64,000 nt of DNA from Artocarpus heterophyllus (taxonomy: Eukaryota > Streptophyta > Magnoliopsida > Rosales > Moraceae): positions 12,764,218 through 12,828,217 of the forward strand of contig CM046327.1 of the NCBI GenBank assembly GCA_025403435.1. Direction: 5' to 3'. Shown here piece after piece: positions 54,810 to 64,000 of this stretch. Every line of letters begins with the position of its first letter. The stretch's first letter is position 1. A model generated the notes under the pieces. That model ran no database searches, was not told where the DNA came from, and saw only the letters and a list, made by a program, of their open reading frames with translations. Both the position numbers and the translations under genes were made by a program.

Positions 54810-54837
54810 CTCATTATTTAAAGAAAAGTAAGCGAAT

Positions 54838-54920
54838 TCCACGTGCGTCAAGACCAAAGGCAAGATTTTTTTGTCCTACGTGGCTCGAGACCACGTAGTA
54901 TTCTTTTTCACGTGCACCGC
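54838..54920. promoter_or_regulatory. cluster of ACGT (G-box/ABRE-like) elements with a palindrome
   Basis: CTACGTGG (54876-54883) and CCACGTAG (54891-54898) form a perfect 8-bp inverted repeat around CTCGAGA. Further ACGTG cores lie at 54840 and 54907-54913, and another at about 55119. Such clusters bind bZIP/bHLH factors in plant promoters. The surrounding 54830-55330 is GC-richer, but no gene start follows on either strand, so it may be promoter debris. Confidence 0.45.
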
Positions 54921-55698
54921 CGCCCAATAGAAAATATCAAAAAAGGACTCGCGACCACCCACGAACCGGGCACGCCCTCGCGTAACCGCTTTCTTGGTTC
55001 CCACGACTTCCTCTCTTACGCTGATCTCTAATTGGCATCCTAACCGTCGCTTGTGTTGACAATCATTCAACTTCTTCTTGAAAATTAATCCAACCGACAT
55101 CCGTTTCAGCGTGTGTGCGCACGTGTGAAACTCTTGTGTGCCGTCACTGGGCAAAAAAAACAAAAGTGTAGCTGTTGTGGGGTTTTGTTGTTAGGCATTG
55201 GCTGTCACTTAAATTTCCTCACGGCCGGGCTTTTATGATAGTTGAAACTAAACGAGGACATTTGTTTACGAATCCTATGTGATGTTTTTCGCCGTCACCT
55301 AATTTTCTGTTTTAGATAGAGACAGATATAAGAAGAGATTCCACCACGGGTAGGGTCATAATTAGACTAATATCATTGCATGTATTTGATTATGTAGGTA
55401 TACGTATACATCTAATCAGGCTTAGATTAATATTGGTTAAAAATGACGATATGGGTTACGAAACAACATGAACTTAATTCAAACCAATGACATGATTGAC
55501 ACAAAATTTACTCAATTTATTAAATTTTTTATTAAAAATACAGAAAATCTAGACAAATAATTTTTTGAAAAAATAATTCTAACAAATTTACTTTAAATAA
55601 AATAAAAAATATCATAAATTGAAGTATAGAATAGTGGATTAAGTAAATAAAGTAATGTATATATTACTTATATAAAAATTGTGACAATATGGACCTCA

Positions 55699-56330
55699 GT
55701 TAGTGTTGCAAGAACGGGCCGGAACGGCCCGGCCCGTTCTCCTTAGGCCCACACGGCCGCGGGCCGGGGTCATGAATTTTGTGGGCTGGGCCAGGCCGGC
55801 CCATATTAAAAATAACTTGACCCGGCTCGGCCCGCGGGCTAATTTTATATGGGCCGTGCCATGGGTCGTGCCGGGCCGTGCCGTGGGCTGTGTCGGGCCA
55901 TGCCGTGGGCCTTAAATGGGCCGGCCCATCTTGGGGCATCATGGGTTTAAATGGGCCAGCCCATCTAAGCATGTAATTTTTAATTTTTTAATTTTTAAAC
56001 AAGTTAATAAATATAAAAGTTTGAATAGTTAAGGGAAATATAAAAAAAGGATATCTTATTTACGATTGCCTCATTAAAAACCATTTCAAGGAAAACCCAG
56101 TGGGACAAAACACTGTATAGGAATCGACTTGATGAGGACTCAAGGCTTGATGTCCCCTCACCGGAACACCCTTGGAATATTTAGAGGGTGATCAAGCGCG
56201 TCCATTTAGGTTTCGATGAGTTGAGTGATACTCTATTGAACATAGGTACCTAAGAATAATGATGAACTGTAACATTTATATATATATATATATATATATG
56301 TATAAAACTCGGTAATGATCAACTATGGTA
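55699..56330. mobile_element. GC-rich subterminal region of a hAT-like transposon (fragment)
   Basis: Starting 'tagtgttgcaagaacgggcc', the block 55710-55960 is a dense array of GGCCC/GGGCC words (for example ggcccggcccg, gggccgtgcc) in an AT-rich setting. It is followed at 56064-56110 by 'gcctcattaaaaacc' and 'ggaaaacccagtgggac', words I have seen recur in plant repeats. GGCCC-rich ends with a TAGTGTTGCAA-like terminus are typical of some plant hAT elements. No transposase or second end is present. An (AT)n run follows at 56278-56300. Confidence 0.45.
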
Positions 56331-57129
56331 TCTACGGAATAAGTAAAAAAATGATCCTAGCAATTCCTGTAAATTTGTTTGTTCTTTTTTCAAAATTTTC
56401 CTGCTTCATTTAGTGATCCTGGTAATTGTCAATTAAGAAGGCTGTATCCTCTGCACAGATGAGGCAATGGGACTTTGAGATTGCTAGTTATGACATGTTT
56501 AAGTAGGGTTGAAAATAACACGCAAATCAAATGGTACTAATTAATAAAAAATGCTTCATTTAGTAACATTGTTTCAACTGCTACAGGTGTCAACCTCTCA
56601 CATGCTACAGTATAAAGCCAAAATAGGCTGCAATATAAAGTTCTCACATGCTACAATAAATTCGCTATAACTTTTTGTTCTAACTGCGTTACTAAGCTCA
56701 CTCAAAATCATGTTCAAAAACCAAAAACAAATAAATGCCCCTAAATAGCTGTTCAAATATTTAGTCTCTTTTGGAAATCCTCACTGAAGTGATTCTATAG
56801 AATATGAATATATCATGCAACCGCAAAATTACTGAGCTGAAGATGTGGAAACATTTCCTTGGAGTTCTGTATCTTGAGAGCTATATCTTGTAGGATAGGA
56901 CGAAAAATGATTTTGAATTGATATTATTGTGACTTAGCAGCTTAAGATATATGGTTTTTGTATGATGCTTAATCGTAAAAAATAATGCTCCAGAAGGGGG
57001 ATGTGGAGTTGATGCTGGTCACTCGATGATTTCTTACTGGGAATCACATTATGAACTAGAAACCATAAATTGATGAATTCCTTATATGTGATTGGTTACA
57101 AATGTAATGTGAAAGAACTGTTGCTGCAG

Positions 57130-57832
57130 GTGGGTATGTTGTGGTGAATGAAAAGCTACCAAATTATGTAGTCCCTGAGCTGACTGACTTCAAGGTACCA
57201 TCTTCTTTCTCTTGGGACAAAAGTAAGGGTTTGCTTCATTCAATTTCTTGTTGAGTATGGAAGGGAGAAAATTAGTTCTACCGATATTGATGGCCAAAAA
57301 AATCTTTTCTAAACAATATAACTTAAGACAGATCTTATAAAACTGAGTGTAAAAAATCTGTTCTCCAATTTGATATCTTCTACTCCTGTTCCTATTTTTG
57401 CAGCCGGTTTGGGACTTAAATTTCCTTGCATGTTCAGCGAGGATAAAATTTTAATGAGACCCTTGAAGGAGAATTCACTCGTAATTACTCGGACAATTTT
57501 TTAATATGTTGTACTCATACAGACAAGAAATATTATATACAAGGTCTATATTTAGGCAAATTGTCTCGTAGAGTAGCCTTTGAAGTAGTTGTTTATATTC
57601 TTCCTTAAGAGGCAATTTGCATTGTCAGTGGTCAGAATTTTACCTTTATACAACGAGGTTGTTACTTACGCTTAGTAGTTGAGTACAGATACTATACATT
57701 TCGTATATGTTTTCTTATTCCTCGTGTTTTGTTTAGAACTAACTCATGCAATCTCTCTTTTTGCAGCTAAAGCCTTACGTCTCGCAGTGCCCAATAGTCA
57801 AAACCGCTGAGGCAGGTGGTGCTGCAAAATAA
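57130..57832 (+). pseudogene. headless mL41 copy (last two coding exons only)
   Basis: Exon 57130-57194 and exon 57767-57832 match the parent 45556-45620 and 46192-46257, keep the reading frame and both splice sites, and differ at one residue (LPNYVVPELTDF against PDLTDF). The first coding exon with the ATG, and the promoter, are not duplicated because the breakpoint lies inside the preceding intron. It cannot make mL41 alone; a read-through transcript from the parent gene could in principle splice to these exons. Confidence 0.9.
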
Positions 57833-57962
57833 TCTAGTGTGTTAGTGCTTTTGACTCCCAATTATGTCACCTTGAGAATTTTATGTCCTAGAAGGATAAT
57901 TATGGGAAACACTTAACAAATCTTTCTTTGATATTAAATTGATGTGAATTTTTTTTATGGGA

Positions 57963-58545
57963 ACGAATTTTATTACAAAAGAAGAGAGTCCGCAAGGACT
58001 AAGCTGGACAAATAGCAAGGAAGTACATCAATCCAAACTGAAAACATAACTGAAAAGCATGGGCCAACCAGTTCACACCACGGGGCTGAAAGTACAGGTA
58101 CAACCCAAGTCATTCAAGAAGCAGCAAATATCACAGATGAGGGGTCCATTTAGACCAGAAAAACCACGATCCTTCACTGCATCACAGTATTGCTACAATC
58201 AGATTCAATGAGACAAACCTTGAAACCTTTTCTCCATAGCAAATATCAGACCTTCTTTAATAGCCATACACTCGGCCAAAAGCGAGGAGAGAGATCCCAC
58301 CCACTGCTTGGAAAAGGCTGCCCAAATGGTCCCTTTGTCGTCACGAATAACACCTCCAACAGCGGTTATTGCCGAATTTTGCCCCACAGCCGTGTCCACA
58401 ATCAACTTTAGGGATGCCCGCTTTGGTGCTAACCAAGATGCGGGTTTTGGCTGACGTTGAGGTGGGGGAAGAACATTAATCTTTTGGCATCTTTGGAACT
58501 CCGAGAGGAAACTAGGGATCTCAATTTTATCCACAAATTCATTTA
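57963..58545 (-). pseudogene. RNase H-like (RVT_3) fragment, copy B
   Basis: Duplicate of 46385-46985, with a frame from 58534 to 58205 carrying LKLIVDTAVG, VIRDDKGTIWAA and LAECMAIKEGLIF. A 5-bp deletion near 58205 (cagattcaatg, where copy A has cagattatttcaatg) and single-base changes distinguish it. Confidence 0.65.
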
Positions 58546-59582
58546 CCCATAAGAACTTATTTTAATAATAGGGCAGGGAAAGCCAGTTATAAACAGGTTA
58601 AGATTATAAACGTGTTAAAAGTGTAACCTGTCATAAGGTACGGGATTGAAATGGGTGCAAAGGTCCTCGACCGTATTTTCCGTTTACCAACTTCGTTTAA
58701 TTTACGTTATATTTTTAAATTATATATTATAATAAAATGCTATAATATACATAATTTTAACTATAATGTCATATTACAAAATATCTATAAAAATTGAAAA
58801 AAATAATTTCCTTTTATTTTAACTTAGTCCTAGGGTGTGTTAATTATTTAATTAAATATTTATTTATTTTACCATGAATATAATTAATCGGATAAATAGG
58901 GTACTCATGGTACCCTAAACCCGTGATGGGAAAAAGACTCGTTTTTCTTTGTTGGACGGGTTGACGAGAACACTACTTTATTTCAAATCTGCCCGTTAAA
59001 CATTAAACATGGGCTGTTTGGAGACGTATATATCAGCATTGTTTTAAACTGAAGAAAATAAATTTCATGTGTAACAGAAAAACGAGTGAGTAGGGGCTCT
59101 CTTAAACATTTGCATAGGTAATGGTGTCAAGTGTACTGTGTTGTGTGCTTTTTGGGCATAGCATTAGGACTAGGTTTGCATTACCCAAAATTTTTTGCTT
59201 TGGAGTTGCTAAATTATTGGGAATGACTCCAAGGTATAGAAGGAATAATGGAGCCACAAGCTCCCATAAAAGTAGGTACTTGTAGGCGGCTAGATATACA
59301 ATTACTTGCCTGAGGAATTATTTAGTAAATTGAGTGTATCGTATTATTTTACTCATTTGATATACCTAGTAAGTGAAACATTAACATTTGGATTATTAAT
59401 CTTTATCAGTTTTTAATAATTAGGTTTCTCTTTTCTAATGTGCATTGCATTAATTGCAGAGTCAAATATACTATAATTATTCCACCTAAATCTCTTTTAT
59501 TTGTTATTTTACTTCAAATAATTTTAATTTTAATTTTAAAACATCATTTTATTACACTTATTTCTTATTTAATGAATAATTG

Positions 59583-59952
59583 TCATTCCCAGCATAAAGT
59601 TTTCTATACAAAGGCAAAGGTGGAGGTGAATGAATTAATCATGTGGATTACTTAAAATGTGTTAGTAGAGAAAACTAAAGGTTCATCCGTCGATTGCACT
59701 TCTTCCCCAAGAAACTTGAAGAAGCGTGGAAATCAAAGGCTACCATATTCGTACAGGAACAAAAGTGCTTGTCAATGATTGGGTAATCCATAGGCACCCA
59801 AATTTTGGCAGGAGCCAGAGGAGTTTATCCCGGAGTGGTTCAAGAACAACCCAGATGATTTCAAAAGTCAAGAAAACTTCTAGTTCATTCTGTTTGGTTT
59901 TGAAGAAGGCAATGCCCTGGAATGATATTTGGTATCATTTGTACTGAATAAA
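59583..59952 (+). pseudogene. cytochrome P450 C-terminal fragment, copy B
   Basis: Duplicate of 48021-48390 with the same stops and the same lost heme-binding Cys, so the P450 was already dead before the duplication. It has GYHIRTGTKVLVNDWVIHR and PEEFIPEWF in the same shifted frames, and 'ttttggcaggagcc' in place of 'ttttggaaggagcc'. Confidence 0.75.
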
Positions 59953-60272
59953 ACCTTATGCTGGGAATGGCAATCGTCAAGTAAGAAATAAGTGTCATAA
60001 AATAATGTTTTAAAATGAGAACTAAATTACTTGAAGTAAAATAATTAATAAAAGAAGATTTAGGTCGAATAATTATGATATATTTGACTTTGCAATTAAT
60101 GTAATATACATTAGGAAAAAAAATCTAATTACAAAAAGCTGACAAAGATTAATAGTTCAAATATCGAGTTTTCACTGATAGGGTGTATTAAATAAGTAAA
60201 ATGATATAATACACCAAATCTACTGAATAATTCCTGATTCAGCAGTCAGGATGTTGGAAGAATATCCAAGTA

Positions 60273-62415
60273 ACGTCCCATAATTCTCCACCAAGGTCTG
60301 GAATATGGGGTCTTGCGTCCCAAATTTAGAACGCATCGTCTCCTAGATGTGCCTATTAGTAATTGGTCAAAAGGATTTAAGCATAAAACAGATTAAGGTC
60401 AGTTCATGTATAGAAGGATTTAGTCTTGTATTCTGATGGCGCCTGTTATGTAAATCAGCCACAGCATTATGCAAACCTAATCTTTACTGTTTTTTTTTTT
60501 TTTGGGTGATTAGTTTTGCTGTTGCTTTATATTCCGTTTCAGTTGTGGCCCTCCACGTGTGATAGGATTGATTACCTCTACATATCTGCCAAGCAATTTG
60601 TTGATAAAAAAAATACTAATACCAACAATGGTAAATACAGATTACAAAGTCGTTAGCGGGAAAAAATTTAAAACAAAAATAAAAATAAAACAAACAGAAA
60701 AACGAGTAAATAATCTTTTGCAAGATTAACCCTACTTTGATTACCTTTGTTTGGGACTTTGATCACTTCTAGGGTCGTCAAAAATCATTTTTATATGGCA
60801 ATTTAAAAGGAACCTTTTCATAGCAAGATCTCCTATCAATATATCAATAGTGTGTGTTTTCAATTGTTAAAACTGATAAAAATCACATTAAAACAATAAA
60901 AAAGTAGGCAACACATATAGTTTTTAATACAAATGTGACCGCTAGAAAACAAAGCCTTATTAATAATGCACTTTTTCAAGTCCTATCATAGAAATCTCTT
61001 CCTTTTAAAAGAAAAAGAAAAGAAAAGGAAAAGATATGTTTTACATCTAGATGGTTAAGTATGTGAGATAAAATTGATCTCGTCGGCGCAGGGTCATATT
61101 CATGATTATCACACATTCCGACCCTACTTAAGTAGGGATATATAGGAGTTTTATGACAATAAACAGTATACAAGCGAGTTCGAATCTCAATTTTAACCAT
61201 AATATAATTGCTTCAAATCTAATGATAGAAACAACATTTGAAATTTTTGTAATTTTCACATTGTTATAAACTTTCTTAGTGCGTTTACCTTTGCTATAAA
61301 TTTGCACAATAAAAAAATGGAGCTTCCTTTTATATTAGTAGTGTGTTCTTGAACGCTGAATTTGATATTTTTATAGCATATCTTATAAAATTTATTAGAA
61401 GCTTGGCATTGATGTGATGTTGCGGGAGTTGTGTTGTGCTCCGATGTAAGGCAGAGGTTCTTATGACCAAAAACAATGTTGTTTCGCGTATTATTTTTTA
61501 AAGTTGTTATGAATATCAAAACTAGAATTCTAGTTTTTTTCATCATGTACGAAATTATTATGAAGATATATAATAACGGTAATAGACATATTTTATTAGT
61601 GTAGTTTTTATTTTTAATTATTTTTACACTAAAATATTAAAAAATATATATAATTTTAATTTATTGATTAAAATATTTCTAAAAGATAAAATACTTTATT
61701 CAAGAAGATAAAATAATGAATCTACCTAATAGTTAAATAACATCCTTTAAAAAAAGAGAGAAAAACTAAATAACATTAAAAAAATTAAAAATATATTTTT
61801 AATATCACACCTCTTGTCAAACTTTCAACAATTTATCTTTCAAACAATTCATTTTTTGCACCCATCATGCTCATTGTAATATTTTTCCTCATCTAACAAA
61901 AACGTTAAAAAAGTTTCGAGCTTGATAATATTGTCCCTTATATAACAAAAACGTTGAAAAAGTTTCAAAAAAAAAAAACTAAAAAGGAAATGAATTATAA
62001 TAATAAAATAAATTATGATTGTCTAATTTTGTGATGGCATTCTAAAGTATTTTAAAATTATTTAAAAATATTTAAATAAAAAATTGAGAATTTTATATTT
62101 ATTAAAGATTTGTAACTTTTGCATAAATACTTAAAATATTTATATTATGGAACAATAGGTAAATTAAGAATAACATTTTATAATCAAGATTAATTTAGTA
62201 AATTTAAACTATGACATAAACATCTGTTGTGAAGAAGCGTCCCCTGATCTACTTCTCGGATTCTATTGTAGTTTTTAGAAGTTGTGGGAAAAAACATGGT
62301 TTACCAAACACTTGACTTGTTGCAGGTTGTTATAAAAGCTAGCTAAAAACTGTCCTTAAAAATAATACCAAACAGACTTTGGGTTACTTTGATATTTACT
62401 TTTAAACGGTGCTTT
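60273..62415. other. about 2.1 kb present in copy B but absent from copy A
   Basis: Copy A passes directly from 'atccaagta' (48709) to 'ttacaaccac' (48721), while copy B has 2.1 kb between the same words (60272 and 62422). The block is AT-rich, with no recognisable gene, no terminal repeats and no target duplication, so a deletion in copy A (possibly at a shared 'agct') is as likely as an insertion in copy B. The 62290-62400 part has MITE-like words (taccaaacac, accaaacagac). Confidence 0.7.
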
Positions 62416-64000
62416 TAGCTTTTACAACCACTTTTAATCGCCTGCAGGTAATTAGAGTTTTGGTAAACCTCATTTTTACGAAATAGTTTGTAAAAACTGT
62501 TGCACAAGCAGACTTTTATAAGCGGATCATGGATTTCTATTCTACAACAACTTCTGTTATTATTATTTAAATTTATTAGATTAACCTTAATAATAATACT
62601 TAAGCGATCTATACATTTTTGCTATAACAAATTAATATATATATATATATATATGTATTTTAAATATTTGTTTAACTGTTTCAAATTTCTAAATATAAAA
62701 TTCTAAATTTCATTCAAACATATCTAATAATTTTTGATTGCTTTAGAATGACAACAACAGATCGTAAATTTAGATTTTATTTTATTATTATAATTTTTCT
62801 ATTTTAAGCATTTTATTACACAATTAACGGTGTTGAGTAATTTCTCTTAGACAGGGATGTGGGTTTCATCTTGTGGTGGAGTGTAGAATTACAATTCCGT
62901 CATGTCTATAACCACACAATTATTTTTTAGTATTTTAATGTAAAAATATAACAAACGTGGGCTTTAAAATTAAAATTGAAAACTAGAACTATGAATATGT
63001 GTAGTAAGGTGTCTTCATTCTTATCATTATACATCTTTACATTAATTTTATATATGATTTACAAAACACTTAGAGGATGTTTGAAAGGGTGATAAAAATT
63101 ATTGGTTAAAATCATTTTTATTGTAGCATATAAAAATTTTACACTATAACAATTTTTTTTTATTACTGTAATATATAAAAAATTTATATTATTTATAATT
63201 AAATTTATAATAAAAACTATGGTTCATACCATTTAACCCAACAACCACTTAGAATTTTAGTTCTTATGTTCACAGCAACTAAAAAAATGTTACCGTACAC
63301 TGACCTCCTTACAACAGACAGTGCTAAACTGATAAATACGCCAAACTTCCGTCCTTTTGTTTTTTGACCCTTTTTTTAAAGGAGAATTAAGAAAAGTGTT
63401 TTGTAAATAGACCATCCTTTTTCATATCTTATTAAACAAATTTCGTTTAAAAATCTAGACGCCCATAATTTGTCCTTCTTCATGTGCCCTTGTTAGTTTT
63501 TTTTTTTTTTTAATTTCTTATTTGACCTTTTTCTGTGTAAAGGGGAACATAAACTTAAAGCCTAGGCAAAAGCCAAAACCTAACCGACATGAGGAAATTC
63601 TTGTGAACAGTGTTGTCAAGAGACATTGAATCAATCCTTTCAAAAAGAAAAAAAAAAAAATCAGTGAATCATTGGAGGGTAGGTCCCACCACATCGATGA
63701 CGCTGATCCTGTTCGTCGATTAGACATCCTCCACGTGCACGTGATATCGCACTGCTCCCCACAATAGCTGTCGACCCCACCTGCCGCACGCAATCCCATC
63801 CCATACTCAATTTCATTTGGGGTTTAATTCCTAGTCCCTAAACTTTATTCTAGTTTCACTGTGATTCCTGTCTTTTAAAATGTTTAATTCTAATCAATTT
63901 CTTATTTTATTTCAATTTGATTCCTTCATTAAAAAAATATTAAATATTAGGTTATTTATCTTTTTATATTTTATATTTTAGGTTTATTCAAATTATATGT

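Larger units (their letters stand above)
44770..56342 (+). repeat. tandem duplication, copy A (11,573-bp unit as it now stands)
   Basis: Starting at 'gtaaaaaaatgatcctagc' (44770) the sequence is repeated from 56343 onward with only a few percent differences. The two upstream flanks differ, so 44770 and 56343 are the homologous starts. The right part of copy A (after about 52460) has no partner inside the window because copy B runs off the end, so the unit boundary at 56342 assumes a simple head-to-tail duplication. Copy A alone contains a 1995-bp solo LTR and a 166-bp MITE. Confidence 0.85.
56343..64000 (+). repeat. tandem duplication, copy B (runs off the window)
   Basis: It aligns with 44770 onward in the same order and orientation: mL41 intron 2 and exons 2-3, RNase H-like fragment, P450 fragment, flanking AT-rich sequence and the left arm of the MULE MITE. 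Differences are scattered single bases and small gaps. Copy B carries about 2.1 kb (60273-62415) not in copy A and lacks the copy A MITE and solo LTR. Confidence 0.9.

Noticed and set aside
55700..55972. Overlapping open frames rich in Gly, Pro, Arg and Ala on both strands
   Set aside because: They come from the GGCCC-rich transposon end, where stop codons are rare on both strands.
61040..61200. Possible tRNA-derived SINE (box A-like 'tggttaagtatg', box B-like 'gagttcgaatctc')
   Set aside because: The two boxes are about 125 bp apart, too far for a tRNA-type promoter, and no poly(A) or T tail or target duplication is visible.

Overview
The window looks like nuclear DNA of a flowering plant, most likely a eudicot. 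It is AT-rich and intron-bearing, and it is packed with nested retrotransposons and small DNA transposons. It also carries a piece of plastid DNA. Only two protein genes look like real host genes, and both are on the + strand.

Region by region. 1-5750: the 3' end of a Ty3-type retrotransposon with a very long (5.17 kb) LTR holding several tandem-repeat blocks; it is inserted into 5751-8821, the 5' part of a decayed Ty1/copia element on the - strand. About 9031-24851: an old, decayed Ty3 (Tekay/Del-like) element on the - strand. Nested in it are a PIF/Harbinger DNA transposon (about 13040-17690) and a plastid fragment carrying an intact-looking tRNA-Leu(CAA) (about 11672-12101). Its 5' end has a gag-like reading frame in addition to the usual gag. 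Blocks of an 86-bp tandem repeat lie on both sides of this element and again at 36.3-36.6 kb.

26232-32891: an 11-exon glycoside hydrolase family 1 beta-glucosidase gene (BGLU44 / rice Os3BGlu7 type). All splice sites are canonical, but one extra base in exon 6 breaks the frame. Its 3.7-kb intron 2 and its promoter side carry Tourist-like MITEs. 33.2-42.8 kb is gene-poor: a probable 2.8-kb solo LTR, a fold-back element and a G-quadruplex-prone block. 43738-46257: the small mitochondrial ribosomal protein mL41 (MRP-L27 family) gene, with three coding exons and a probable upstream non-coding exon.

44770 to the window end: a direct tandem duplication with an 11,573-bp offset. Copy A starts inside intron 2 of the mL41 CDS and copy B starts at 56343. 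Copy B therefore holds a headless mL41 (last two exons only), plus second copies of an RNase H-like fragment and a cytochrome P450 fragment. A solo LTR (1995 bp) and a 166-bp MITE occur in copy A but are missing from copy B, where clean empty sites remain, so both inserted after the duplication. Copy B holds about 2.1 kb absent from copy A. Between the copies lie a MULE-type MITE with a 9-bp target duplication, a Pack-MULE-like element carrying an exon-like fragment, and a GC-rich hAT-like end.

The two host genes have no visible functional link: one encodes a secreted glycosidase, the other a mitochondrial ribosome subunit. The window is mainly a record of layered insertions and a local duplication.
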